A DNA stretch of 64,000 bases from DASQHW01 sp038238245 (lineage in GTDB: Bacteria; Actinomycetota; Acidimicrobiia; IMCC26256; PALSA-610), in assembly GCA_038238245.1 (NCBI GenBank), contig JBBRXX010000002.1, forward strand, positions 141,688 to 205,687, read 5' to 3'. Made by a program: the position numbers and the translations under genes. This document shows, one piece after another, positions 32,529-41,590 of this stretch; the first letter of the stretch is position 1, and the number at the start of each line of letters is the position of its first letter. The notes under the pieces are model-generated. The model ran no database searches. It worked only from the letters and a program-made list of their open reading frames with translations, and had not been told where the DNA came from.

Positions 32529-32931
32529 ACCTCCGCAGCTTGTCGCCGAGGTGGATCCGCGTCGTCGCTGCGAAGATCGCGACGATCGCGGCCCCGATCA
32601 CGATGAGCCAACCGAGCGGGGCAATACCGAGACCGAAGCCGAGCATCGCGACCGCGCACAGACCCGCAACCAACGCGTCTTGCCGGCGGATGGTCAGCGG
32701 GTCGATGAGCACGCCGCCCGCCGCGAGGCGCGGCGCGAGGAGCCGCGCGAACGCGACATGGAACGGATTCGCCCGGGGGCCGATCGCGGCACCCACCGCG
32801 AGCACCACCCCGACGACGAGAACGATCAGCGGGAAGCCGAACACGAACGCGGCAAGCAACAGCACGCCGACCGACCCCTGCACCAGCCGGTCACCGCGGG
32901 CATCGACGCCTCCGTGCGGCGGGAGATCCAC
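32515..32931 (-). CDS. DUF4395 membrane protein
   Basis: A 138-residue protein with four membrane helices in two pairs (VGVLLLAAFVFGFPLIVLVV and LGWLIVIGAAIVAIFAATT are the clearest) and the DUF4395 signature FHVAFARLLAPR. Function unknown; the family is often near thioredoxin or rhodanese genes. Convergent overlap of 14 nt with the MauE-like gene. Confidence 0.8.
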   Translation of the reverse strand: MDLPPHGGVDARGDRLVQGSVGVLLLAAFVFGFPLIVLVVGVVLAVGAAIGPRANPFHVAFARLLAPRLAAGGVLIDPLTIRRQDALVAGLCAVAMLGFGLGIAPLGWLIVIGAAIVAIFAATTRIHLGDKLRRFTAR

Positions 32932-32959
32932 CGCCGCACGATATTCCCTACGTGTCTGC

Positions 32960-33451
32960 TCAGGAGTCTCTGTGTGAGACCGAGTCCGCGGCCGCGTAGA
33001 GCGCCGCGATGTCGAGCTTCTTCATGCCGAGCATGGCCTTCATGGCTCGCTGCGCGCGTTCGTGGTCCGGGTCGTGCATCATCAGCTTGGCCAGGTCGGA
33101 CGGCACGACTTGCCACGACACGCCGTACTTGTCCTTGAGCCACCCGCACGGACCTTCCTCGCCACCTTCGGAGAGCCTGGCCCAGTAGTAGTCGATCTCC
33201 TCCTGGTCGGCGCAGTTGATCAACAGTGAGATCGACTCGGTGAAGGGGAACTGAGGTCCGCCATCGATCGCCGTGAACTCCTGACCGTCGAGCACGAAGT
33301 CGACGGTCAGCACGGTCCCGGCCTCTCGCGGCCCGGCCTCGCCGTAATAGGAGACGTCTCTGATCTCCGAGTTCGGGAACACCGAGATGTAGAACTCGGC
33401 GGCTTCCTTGCTCTCGGTGTCGAACCAGAGGTTGGGGGTGATCCGGGGCAT
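32960..33451 (-). CDS. VOC/PhnB-like protein
   Basis: A 163-residue vicinal-oxygen-chelate protein of the PhnB type: ITPNLWFDTESKEAAEFYISVFPNS and DGQEFTAIDGGPQFPFTESISL are the paired beta-alpha-beta units, CGWLKDKYGVSWQVVPSDL is the conserved end. These often lack an assigned reaction. ATG 33451 has AGGAGC upstream. Confidence 0.85.
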   Translation of the reverse strand: MPRITPNLWFDTESKEAAEFYISVFPNSEIRDVSYYGEAGPREAGTVLTVDFVLDGQEFTAIDGGPQFPFTESISLLINCADQEEIDYYWARLSEGGEEGPCGWLKDKYGVSWQVVPSDLAKLMMHDPDHERAQRAMKAMLGMKKLDIAALYAAADSVSHRDS

Positions 33452-33579
33452 GGCGGTGCTCCTGTCAACGGCGTTGCGGCGCTTCACCGGTGCTGACCGG
33501 GCCGCCGGTCCAGAATCATCGCCGGCGACGAAGCTCACATGTTCTCAAGGTGTCGCTCTCAGCGTCCGACCCTTGAGCC

Positions 33580-35181
33580 ATGGACCACGTCAATCGCCCG
33601 CGCCCGGACGCGATCGTGACGGCCTTCAAGAGGTTGTTGTGCGCGCATTCACATACCCGGGTCGCAGCGATCGATGTGCACGGCCTGTTCGTTCCGGCGC
33701 CCGAGACGCTGGATCTGGGCGACGCCGGCGTGCTGTCGGCAAGGTCGATGCTCGATGTCGTCGACCCCTCACATCGGATCGTGGTGATCGATGCCTGGGA
33801 TCGTGTACGCGCGCGCGGCGCCGCGAAAGCGACGATCGCCTTGCGGGGCGGACAGTGCGCGCAGCTGTACTTCTTCGACCTCCGTCCCGACCACGGGGTG
33901 CTCGTCGGTGTCGTCGTGGCTGACTCGGACGTCGACCTGCTCACCAACACCGTCACGACGGATGTCGTCCCGCGCGTTTCGGTGCAACGCAAGAATGATG
34001 TCGCGGTGTTCCTCGATGTCGACGACGCGACCACGAAGATGCTCGGTTGGTCGCGAGAGGAGATGATCGGGCAGGGATCGCTGGAGTTCGTCCATCCCGA
34101 TGATCACAACCGTGCCATCGAGAGCTGGATGGACATGCTCACAACTCCTGGCAGCGCGCTGCGAACACGATTGCGATATCAGCATGCCGACGGTCGCTTC
34201 GTGTGGCTGGAGATCACGAACCACAACCTGCTGGCGGATCCTCAGCACGAGTGTGTCGTCACGGAGGCACTCGATGTCGGCGACGAGATGGCAGCCCACG
34301 ACGCGGTTCGCGCGAACGAGAGACTCCTGCGCCGGGTGGCCGAGACGATTCCCCTCGGACTTTTGCACCTGGACCGGCAAGGAATTGTCGTATACGGCAA
34401 CGAGCGGATCCACGACGTGCTCGGAGTGCCGAAACCCGTTGCCGACGCCGATCCGTTCTCGAACGTGACGACGCGCGACAGGAGCCGCCTCGACGACGCG
34501 TTGCGCGGGCTGATGCATGATGGCATCGATCGCGATCTCGAGGTCGTCGTCGCGAGTCGGCGCCACGCCGATCGGCGCCTGTGCCACGTTCGGCTTCGAG
34601 CATTGACCGACGATGACGCGATCGTGAGCGGCGCCATCGTGTGCGTCGAGGACGTGACCGAGCGCGCCCACGCTCGGGCGGAGCTCGAGAACCGGGCCAC
34701 GTACGACGCGTTGACCGGCTGCCTCAATCGCGTGTCGGTCCTCGGGCGTCTGCGCAGCCTCGTGGAAGTGGATTCGAGGGTCGGTGTCGTCTTCGTGGAT
34801 CTCGACGGGTTCAAGCGAGTCAACGACGAATGCGGCCACGCGACCGGCGACGCGGTGCTGATGGAGGCCGCGCGACGCGTGCAGGAGTGCGTCCGCGAGA
34901 CCGACATCGTCGGACGGCTCGGAGGCGACGAGTTCTTGGTGGTGTGCCCCGCCATCGAGAGCGGCGCGGCCGTCTTCGAAGTCGCGATGCGGATCTCGAA
35001 CGCGCTCGCCGTGCCGCTCGTGCTCGACGAGGGACCGTTCACCATGCAAGCCAGCATCGGCGTCGCCGTCGCGGACGACGGCAATGAACCGGAATCGTTG
35101 GTCGCCAACGCCGATGCCGCGATGTACGTCTCGAAACGCAACGGCGACGGTCGACCCGTTGCCTACGTGCCTACCGCGTGA
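33580..35181 (+). CDS. PAS-domain diguanylate cyclase
   Basis: A 533-residue cytoplasmic signalling protein. Two PAS-like domains (~residues 125-240, with the MLGWSREEMIG..FVHPDD motif, and ~255-365, with MHDG and GAIVCVEDVTERAH) are followed by a GGDEF domain with intact active site GGDEF (448-452) and a product-inhibition site RETD (439-442). It should make cyclic di-GMP from two GTP in response to an unknown cue. No EAL domain or transmembrane helix is present. An N-terminal domain (~1-120) is unassigned. Confidence 0.92.
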   Translation: MDHVNRPRPDAIVTAFKRLLCAHSHTRVAAIDVHGLFVPAPETLDLGDAGVLSARSMLDVVDPSHRIVVIDAWDRVRARGAAKATIALRGGQCAQLYFFDLRPDHGVLVGVVVADSDVDLLTNTVTTDVVPRVSVQRKNDVAVFLDVDDATTKMLGWSREEMIGQGSLEFVHPDDHNRAIESWMDMLTTPGSALRTRLRYQHADGRFVWLEITNHNLLADPQHECVVTEALDVGDEMAAHDAVRANERLLRRVAETIPLGLLHLDRQGIVVYGNERIHDVLGVPKPVADADPFSNVTTRDRSRLDDALRGLMHDGIDRDLEVVVASRRHADRRLCHVRLRALTDDDAIVSGAIVCVEDVTERAHARAELENRATYDALTGCLNRVSVLGRLRSLVEVDSRVGVVFVDLDGFKRVNDECGHATGDAVLMEAARRVQECVRETDIVGRLGGDEFLVVCPAIESGAAVFEVAMRISNALAVPLVLDEGPFTMQASIGVAVADDGNEPESLVANADAAMYVSKRNGDGRPVAYVPTA

Positions 35182-35245
35182 TCGCTCCCGCCGGGCCGAG
35201 CCACGGCGGAACGACGGCGTGTGGCTCGACCCGGGCGTGTCGACC

Positions 35246-35665
35246 TCAGCGTGGTCCTGACTCGATGCTCGTGACCTTGAAGCTCGCGTCGACCTTCACC
35301 GTCACCTGCGAGCCGTCGGCCTTGGTCACGTGCGCTTCGTAGGGCGATCCCTCGGCATCGTTCTCGACCCGTTGGATCGTGCCGCCCGGTACGGCCGCGG
35401 CCGCTGCGGCCTTGACCTTCGCCGCGGTGTCACCGGTGAGCAAAGCCTCGGTGATGCGGTTCGCCGTGTGTCCACCCTTGGTCGGATCGAACGCGGGGGC
35501 GGTCGCGGCGGCGTTCGACGGTGATGTCGACGAGGACGCCGCGGTGGTGGTGCTCGTGGCGGCCCCGCCGATCGCGGGGGTGAGCACGGTGGCGCCGAAG
35601 ATTCCTCCGGCTGCGATCGCACCGAGCACCGATGCGGCCAGGACGCCTTTTCGGGGGGTTTTCAT
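35246..35665 (-). CDS. Small secreted PepSY-like protein
   Basis: A 139-residue protein. Basic N-terminus and hydrophobic stretch (VLAASVLGAIAAGGIFGATVLTPA) give a signal peptide; a Thr/Ser/Ala linker follows, then a C-terminal PepSY-like unit (GGTIQRVENDAEGSPYEAHV, DGSQVTVKVDASFKVT). PepSY domains bind or inhibit peptidases, and the role here is unknown. ATG 35665 is preceded by GAAGGGAAG. Confidence 0.78.
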   Translation of the reverse strand: MKTPRKGVLAASVLGAIAAGGIFGATVLTPAIGGAATSTTTAASSSTSPSNAAATAPAFDPTKGGHTANRITEALLTGDTAAKVKAAAAAAVPGGTIQRVENDAEGSPYEAHVTKADGSQVTVKVDASFKVTSIESGPR

Positions 35666-35891
35666 GACTGGCTTCCCTTCTTCCGTTCGCATCCCGAACC
35701 GTTCGGGACGATCTCACGATCGCAACCGGACGTGAATGTGGGCTGGCGGTGAGAAAAGAAACGGTGAAGATGATCCGGTGACTCTTGGCACGACAGGCGC
35801 CTCATTCCGCCCAGGCCCTTCCCGAAACGCGGCCATTTGGTTACCCTGCGTGTTCAGGGCCTACGGCAAGACCCCGCGGGAAGGACCAGGA

Positions 35892-37799
35892 GTGGAAGTA
35901 CCTCCGTCAGGGCGTGAGATTTCGGCGTCGGCGCGCACGGCCGAGGACACCCGCTTGCTCGGCATCGGCGACCTGGGGCTGATGGGAGGCGCCGACGTCC
36001 TGACCGACGCCCTCGACGTCGGCCGTATCCGGGAGTCGACCCGCCGCCTGCGCCTCTGGCGCCTGTTCTTCTGGCTGACCCCGGTGGCCGCCTACATCTA
36101 CTGGCGGATCGGCACGACGAACCCGATTCGCCTCGGCATGCCGCATCTGACCCAGACGCAGATGCAGATCTTCCTCCCGCTCGGGCTCATGGTCGTGCTC
36201 TGCATCGTGCTCGTCGTCCCGATGGTCGCGATGGGGAAGTCACCGCACGTTCGCTACGACCCGAGCGAGATCGATGTCACGCTCGACGACGTCGTCGGCC
36301 TCGGTCCGGTGAAGGACGAGGTCGTCAAGTCCCTGAATCTCTTCCTCGGCTACCAGACGTTCCGCCGTGTGATGGGCGGCAACCCGCGAAAAGGTGTGCT
36401 GTTCGAGGGGCCGCCCGGAACCGGCAAGACGTACATGGCGAAGGCGATGGCGCGCGAAGCCGGAGTGCCCTTCCTCTTCGTGTCCTCCACCGCGTTCCAG
36501 TCGCAGTTCTACGGCGCGACCGGCCGCAAGATCCGGAACTTCTTCAAGGAGCTGCGCAAGGCGGCCCGCGAAGAGGGTGGCGCGATCGGCTTCATCGAGG
36601 AGATCGACGCGATCGCCGGCGCGCGCAGCGGCATGCGCATGACGCCGCTCGCCTCGAGCCCGACAGACGCGTGGGGCCGTCAGCTCGCGCCCAGTCATTC
36701 GAGCGAGGGCATCTCGGGCGTCGTCAACGAGCTGCTGATCCAGCTGCAGTCGTTCGACGCGCCGACGGGCGGGCACGCGTTCAAGGGCTGGTGGATCGAC
36801 GGGCTCAATCGCTTCCTGCCGACCCATCGTCGCATCAAGAAACGTCCGCCGGAGGCGTCGAACATTCTCGTGATCGCTGCGACGAACCGCGCCGCGGACC
36901 TCGACCCGGCGCTGATGCGCCCGGGCCGGTTCGACCGGTCGATCCACTTCGACATTCCCAGCCGGTCCGGTCGCCGCGAGATCATCGACTACTACCTCAA
37001 CAAGAAGGCGCACGTCCCCGAGCTCGACAAGGAGGAGCGGCGCGACCAGCTCGCGGCGATGACCTTCGGGTACACGCCGGTCATGATCGAGCACCTCTTC
37101 GACGAGGCGCTCGTGTGGGCACTGCGCGAGGGCAAGGCGTCCATGGACTGGACCGACGTGCAGCAGGCGAAGCTCACCGAGGAGATCGGTCTCAAGCAGC
37201 CGGTCGAGTACATGGAAGACGAGAAGCGCACGATCGCGACGCACGAGGCCGGTCACGCGACGGTCGCATACCTCGTCGGCCAGAACCGCAAGCTCGAGGT
37301 GTTGTCGATCATCAAGCGACGCGACGCGCTCGGGCTGCTCGCGCACACCGACACCGAGGAGCGGTTCACCCGCACGCGCTCCGAGCTCGTCGGGATGATG
37401 AAGATCGCGTTCGGCGGCATGAGCGCCGAGGAGCTGTTCTTCGGAGAGTCCGGCACCGGACCTTCGGGCGACCTCGTTCACGCGACGAAGATCGCGGCGC
37501 AGATGGTCGGCTCGTTCGGCATGGCCGGCACGCTGGTGTCGTACGAGGCGGTCGAAGCCGGGCCGCTCACGCAGGGAATCGTGAGCAAGGTGCTCGGCAA
37601 CGAAGACGCACGCACGGCGGTCGAGAGGTTGCTCGGGCAGGCGAAGGCTGATGTGCACCGGTTGCTCGACGACCACCGGCACCTCGTCGTCGCGCTGCGC
37701 GACGAGCTGCTTGCGAAGGAGGAGCTCGTCGGCGACGAGATCGTCGACGTGCTGCGCGAGGCCGAGGCGCGACACCAGCTCGCGCAGAGCGGGATGTAG
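35892..37799 (+). CDS. FtsH-like membrane AAA+ zinc protease, divergent
   Basis: A 635-residue protein from GTG 35892 (ribosome site AAGGACCAGG). Two membrane helices at ~54-72 and ~92-114 flank a short loop. The AAA domain has Walker A GPPGTGKT (~173-180), Walker B reading GFIEEIDAI (Glu where FtsH normally has the first Asp) and the SRH segment ATNRAADLDPALMRPGRFDRS. A ~70-residue Trp/Gly/Arg-rich insert (from TPLASSPTDAWGRQLAPS to FLPTHRRIKKRPPEAS) separates Walker B and SRH, far longer than in FtsH. The protease domain has HEAGH (~451) and the third zinc ligand in GPSGDLVHAT. Membrane protein quality control is the inferred role. Confidence 0.88.
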   Translation: MEVPPSGREISASARTAEDTRLLGIGDLGLMGGADVLTDALDVGRIRESTRRLRLWRLFFWLTPVAAYIYWRIGTTNPIRLGMPHLTQTQMQIFLPLGLMVVLCIVLVVPMVAMGKSPHVRYDPSEIDVTLDDVVGLGPVKDEVVKSLNLFLGYQTFRRVMGGNPRKGVLFEGPPGTGKTYMAKAMAREAGVPFLFVSSTAFQSQFYGATGRKIRNFFKELRKAAREEGGAIGFIEEIDAIAGARSGMRMTPLASSPTDAWGRQLAPSHSSEGISGVVNELLIQLQSFDAPTGGHAFKGWWIDGLNRFLPTHRRIKKRPPEASNILVIAATNRAADLDPALMRPGRFDRSIHFDIPSRSGRREIIDYYLNKKAHVPELDKEERRDQLAAMTFGYTPVMIEHLFDEALVWALREGKASMDWTDVQQAKLTEEIGLKQPVEYMEDEKRTIATHEAGHATVAYLVGQNRKLEVLSIIKRRDALGLLAHTDTEERFTRTRSELVGMMKIAFGGMSAEELFFGESGTGPSGDLVHATKIAAQMVGSFGMAGTLVSYEAVEAGPLTQGIVSKVLGNEDARTAVERLLGQAKADVHRLLDDHRHLVVALRDELLAKEELVGDEIVDVLREAEARHQLAQSGM

Positions 37800-37834
37800 A
37801 AACCGGCATCCCGGAGCTCCCGTCCCGCCTGACG

Positions 37835-38368
37835 TTGGCGGGTCGAGAACCGAATTGGCCGCTCGAGCGTCTCTTCTCCGTGGCGCCCGCCGACCTGACC
37901 GCGTTCTGCGAAGCGGAATGGCCGCGCCTGGTCGGTGCCCTCAGCCTCTATACGGGCGATGCCGATCTCGCCGAGGAGCTCGCGCAGGAGGCCGTCGCGC
38001 GCGTGTGCCGGCATTGGCGCCGCGTCCGAACCATGGACGTGCCGGCCGCATGGCTGCATCGGGTCGCGCGCAATCTCGCACACTCGCACTTCCGACGCGC
38101 CCGGGCCGGGGCGCGCGCACACGAGCGGGCGCGAGTGGATCTCGAGCACGTCGCCGGCGACGACGCCGTTGCGTTGCGGGTCGTCGTCGCGTCCCTCCCA
38201 CCGCGCGAGCGCGATGCGATCGTGGCGCGCTTCTACCTCGGGATGTCGGTGCGGGAGACGGCCGGCGCGCTCGAGTGCCCGGAGGGCACCGTCAAGACCT
38301 TGACGCACCGCGCCATCGCGCGGCTGCGAGACGCGGGCTTCGTCGACGAGGAGATCATCGATGCCTGA
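37835..38368 (+). CDS. ECF-family RNA polymerase sigma factor
   Basis: A 177-residue sigma-70 family factor with region 2 (EAEWPRLVGALSLYTGDADLAEELAQEAVARV, ~25-60) and region 4 (LPPRERDAIVARFYLGMSVRETAGALECPEGTVKTLTHRA). The TTG 37835 start is uncertain; GTG 37880 is an alternative. The next gene overlaps its end by 8 nt and encodes a membrane-anchored protein, the usual sigma/anti-sigma layout. Confidence 0.88.
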   Translation: MAGREPNWPLERLFSVAPADLTAFCEAEWPRLVGALSLYTGDADLAEELAQEAVARVCRHWRRVRTMDVPAAWLHRVARNLAHSHFRRARAGARAHERARVDLEHVAGDDAVALRVVVASLPPRERDAIVARFYLGMSVRETAGALECPEGTVKTLTHRAIARLRDAGFVDEEIIDA

Positions 38369-39089
38369 CATCAGTTCTGTGCTCGAGCGCGCCGCAGCCA
38401 CGCCGACGCGCGGTCCCGACGTCGAGCGTCCGTTGCGGCGGCGTCGGCGGAGACGCATCGCGGCCGCGACGTCAGCTGCGTGCGTGATGCTTGCGGGAAT
38501 CGCGGTGCTTGCGAGCGCCCTGCAGCCGCAGCACCGGAGCGGCCGGGTACAGGTCGTGCCGCCGCCCCCGGCCGTGAGCAGCACCGCGACATCACACGGC
38601 GCGGCGATCGAGGTGCCGCCGGGTTGGCACGTGACGACGAAGCCGCTTGCCCCGTGGTTGTACTCGCCGTTCGAGCTCTTCTCGATCGCGACCACGCCGC
38701 TCGAGCAGGCGCCGCCTCTGACGGTCGATCCGCAGCGCTGTACTCCCCCGACCGGGCAGGTGCTGCTGCCCGCCGCCGACTGCAACACCAACCAAGCCGC
38801 GTGTCCGAGCGAGATCCCGCAGGTCGCCGTGGACGGGATCGCCCCGGACGGTGCGTACCTCTGGATCGGAGAGTGGCGGGGCGGCCTCTACCAGCCCGGG
38901 CTCCGGCCCCCCACGTTCGACGGCGTGACGCTCCACGACCTGTGCGCACTGCCCCGCGGTCTCGAGGCGTACGGCGGGGCCTACCGCGACGGCACTACCG
39001 ACTTCGAGGTAACGATGATGTTCGGTCCCGATGCGCCGCCGGCGCGGCGCGCGGACATCAACCGCATGCTCGACTCCCTGCGCTTCTAG
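38361..39089 (+). CDS. Probable membrane-anchored partner (anti-sigma-like) of the ECF sigma factor
   Basis: A 242-residue protein. A short N-terminus rich in Arg (RRRRRRRIAAATS) precedes one helix (ACVMLAGIAVLASAL) and an extracytoplasmic domain with many Pro and four Cys (CTPP, CNTNQAAC, LCALP). The N-terminal region is too short for a classic zinc anti-sigma domain and has no HxxxCxxC motif, so anti-sigma function rests on gene order only. Overlap with the sigma gene supports coupling. Confidence 0.65.
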   Translation: MPDISSVLERAAATPTRGPDVERPLRRRRRRRIAAATSAACVMLAGIAVLASALQPQHRSGRVQVVPPPPAVSSTATSHGAAIEVPPGWHVTTKPLAPWLYSPFELFSIATTPLEQAPPLTVDPQRCTPPTGQVLLPAADCNTNQAACPSEIPQVAVDGIAPDGAYLWIGEWRGGLYQPGLRPPTFDGVTLHDLCALPRGLEAYGGAYRDGTTDFEVTMMFGPDAPPARRADINRMLDSLRF

Positions 39090-39592
39090 CGCCAGCTCAT
39101 GTGCACTTTGCATCCCCAGCCGCTGATGCCGTGACGCGCGTAGATGCGTTCGGCGACGATGATCTGCTGCTCCTTCGTCGCGTACCCGGGATTGGACGCG
39201 AACTCGTCACCGCCGAACGCGTGCCACGTGCCGATGAAGATGCCGAGACCACCGCCGTAGCGATCGACGACGTTCCAATCACCGCCGTTTTCGCATCGCG
39301 CGAGCTCGTCCCATTGCGCGGTGCGTTGCTGTGCCGCGCGCAACAACGCGATCGCTTGCAACGTCCGCTCCGCATGTGCGCGCACCGTGTGCCGTCGCGA
39401 CGACAGCAGATGTGCATCGATCTTGCGGACCGGAACCGCGGGCGTGACACGCGGTGGTGGTGCGGTCACTGCGTTTGACGTCGACGGGTGTGGCGCGTCG
39501 ACCGCGGACCATGCCGCAACCGGCAGTGCCAGCAAGAACGCGAGCGCGCGCAGCGGGTGCGCGCGACGACGTGAGGAACGAGGTTGGTGCAT
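39086..39592 (-). CDS. Rpf-type transglycosylase-like secreted protein
   Basis: A 168-residue protein with a signal peptide (LRALAFLLALPVAAWSAVDA) and a C-terminal resuscitation-promoting-factor domain: WDELARCENGGDWNVV with the catalytic Glu101, GGGLGIFIGTWHAFGG, and ERIYARHGISGWGCK. Cys100 and the last Cys probably form the Rpf disulfide. It cleaves peptidoglycan glycan strands during growth or exit from dormancy. The 3' end overlaps the convergent gene by 4 nt. Confidence 0.88.
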   Translation of the reverse strand: MHQPRSSRRRAHPLRALAFLLALPVAAWSAVDAPHPSTSNAVTAPPPRVTPAVPVRKIDAHLLSSRRHTVRAHAERTLQAIALLRAAQQRTAQWDELARCENGGDWNVVDRYGGGLGIFIGTWHAFGGDEFASNPGYATKEQQIIVAERIYARHGISGWGCKVHMSWR

Positions 39593-39715
39593 TGCGCATT
39601 ACTCCCTTGGCCCGGAGAACGTGCTGGAGGTGCCACCACCTCGGCGCAGCCGCGCGGGCGCAGCCGGGGGCAACAGGGGAATGCCGTGCTGTACCCCTCG
39701 GACCCATCCCGGAAA

Positions 39716-39749
39716 CCTGACGGGAGCGTCAGGGTCGCGCTGCTAGCCT
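39716..39749 (+). promoter_or_regulatory. Promoter with hairpin/palindrome at -35 before the ABC exporter pair
   Basis: TAGCCT (39744-39749) as -10. The palindrome CCTGACG-GGAG-CGTCAGG (39716-39733) lies at the expected -35, suggesting a repressor or activator site, unless it is a terminator. Confidence 0.4.
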
Positions 39750-39769
39750 CGTTCGACGGTGAGCGGGTA

Positions 39770-41587
39770 GTGAACGACAGGGACAACACCGACGACGGGG
39801 CGACGCGCAAAGCCGGCTTGCGGCTGATGCGCGAGATGGTCCGCCCGCATCGCCGGATGATGTACCTCGGCATCGCCGCCGGCCTGGTATGGGCGGTCGC
39901 GAGGGTCTCGGTACCGACGCTCGCCGGCGACGCGATCGACTACGGCATCCGGCGCGGACGCTGGGGCACGACCGCGATGTGGACGGGACTCATTCTGGGC
40001 GCCGGCGCGGTGCAGGCCGTCAGCACGGGGCTCCGCCGCTATGCCGCCTTCGGGCTTGCGTGGCGCGTCGAGACCGACCTCCGGATGAAGCTCGTCGCGC
40101 ACCTTCAGCGTCTGCACTTCGCGTTTCACGACCAGGCGCAGACGGGCCAGCTGATGGCCTACGCGAACACCGACATCCAGCAGATCAACAACGTCATCTT
40201 GCTGATCCCGTTGACGATCGCGAGCACGATTCAGATGCTCGCGGTCGTCGTCATCTTGTTCTTGCGAAGTCCCGGGCTCGCGCTGTTCGCGCTCGGCACG
40301 TTGCCGCTGCTGAACTTCTCGGCGGCGCGCTTCAACCGTCGCATGTATCCCGTCGGCGCGCAGCTCCAGCAGGAGCTCTCGGAATTGTCGGGCGTCGTCG
40401 AAGAAAGCGTCACCGGCGTGCGGGTCGTGAAGGGCTTCGGCGCCGAAGGGTTGCAACGGGCGCGGCTCTCGGCCGAAGCGTCGAGCGTGTACGACCGCTC
40501 GATGGACCAAGCGCGATTGCGTGCGAACTTCTTGCCGCTCATCGACCTCCTGCCGACGCTCGGACTCGTCGGAATCCTGTGGTACGGCGGCCACCAGGTC
40601 CTCGCGGGCAATCTTTCGGTCGGCGACGTCGTCGCGGCCAACTTGTACGTGTTGATGCTCATCTGGCCGCTGCGCATGATCGGAATGCTGATCGGCCAGC
40701 TGCCCCGTTCGGCCGCGGCCGCCGGGCGGATCAACGCCGTGCTCCTGACCGACCCTGCAATCGAGGATGCTCCGCACGCCCGGCCGCTCCCCGACGGGCC
40801 CGGCACCGTGCAATTCGAGGACGTGACGTTCTCCTACGGCCGGGGTCCGGCCGTGCTCGACGGTCTCTCGCTCGAGATCCGCGGCGGTGAAGCCGTTGCC
40901 CTCGTCGGTGCGACCGCGTCGGGCAAGACGACGATCGCGCGTCTGATCCCGCGCTTTTACGACACTCCGGCCGGCCATGTGCGGATCGACGGCGCGGACG
41001 TCCGCGAAGCGCGCCTGAGCGACGTCCGGCGGGCGGTCGGCATCGTGTTCGAGGACACGTTCCTGTTCTCCGACACCGTGCGAAGCAACATCGCGTTCGC
41101 CGATCCGAGCGCACCGAGCGAGGCCATAGTTCGGGCCGCGAAGCTCGCCGGCGCGGACGAGTTCGTGCGCGAGTTGCCCGACGGCTACGAGACGATCATC
41201 GGCGAGCACGGATACTCGTTGTCCGGCGGCCAGCGGCAGCGCATCGCAATTGCGCGCGCGGTGCTCGCCGATCCGCGCGTCCTGATCCTCGACGACGCAA
41301 CGTCCTCGGTCGATCCGACGAAGGAGCACGAGATCCGCGCCGCGTTGGCGGAGGTGATGCAAGGGCGTACGACGATCATCATCGCCCACCGCCCGGCGAC
41401 GATCGCGCTCGCCGATCGGGTCGTGCTGCTCGACGGCGGCCGGGTCGTCGCCGACGGCACGCACGACGACCTGCTCGCGACGTCGGCTCGCTACCGCGAG
41501 GTGCTCGCCCGGGCGGCGGCCGAGCAGCACGCCGGCGTGGTCGACGACGAAGAGCGCGCCGAAGACAACGTGCGGGAGGCGATTTAG
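39770..41587 (+). CDS. ABC exporter subunit 1, degenerate ATPase site (heterodimer)
   Basis: A 605-residue half-transporter with a membrane domain (~55-330) and an ATPase domain (Walker A GATASGKTT ~380, signature LSGGQRQRIAIAR, Walker B LILDDATSSVD). In Walker B the catalytic Glu is Asp509, so this ATP site should hydrolyse poorly. The partner encoded 3 nt later has LSAGE in place of LSGGQ, exactly the asymmetry of TM287/288-type heterodimers. The GTG 39770 start is the first in-frame codon after the promoter with plausible N-terminus (VNDRDNTDDGATRK). Substrate unknown, multidrug or lipid being usual. Confidence 0.88.
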   Translation: MNDRDNTDDGATRKAGLRLMREMVRPHRRMMYLGIAAGLVWAVARVSVPTLAGDAIDYGIRRGRWGTTAMWTGLILGAGAVQAVSTGLRRYAAFGLAWRVETDLRMKLVAHLQRLHFAFHDQAQTGQLMAYANTDIQQINNVILLIPLTIASTIQMLAVVVILFLRSPGLALFALGTLPLLNFSAARFNRRMYPVGAQLQQELSELSGVVEESVTGVRVVKGFGAEGLQRARLSAEASSVYDRSMDQARLRANFLPLIDLLPTLGLVGILWYGGHQVLAGNLSVGDVVAANLYVLMLIWPLRMIGMLIGQLPRSAAAAGRINAVLLTDPAIEDAPHARPLPDGPGTVQFEDVTFSYGRGPAVLDGLSLEIRGGEAVALVGATASGKTTIARLIPRFYDTPAGHVRIDGADVREARLSDVRRAVGIVFEDTFLFSDTVRSNIAFADPSAPSEAIVRAAKLAGADEFVRELPDGYETIIGEHGYSLSGGQRQRIAIARAVLADPRVLILDDATSSVDPTKEHEIRAALAEVMQGRTTIIIAHRPATIALADRVVLLDGGRVVADGTHDDLLATSARYREVLARAAAEQHAGVVDDEERAEDNVREAI

Positions 41588-41590
41588 CGA

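Noticed and set aside
36240..37775. ~510-codon frame antisense to the FtsH-like gene
   Set aside because: Repetitive Arg/Leu/Val/Asp composition typical of antisense GC-rich frames; no domain seen.
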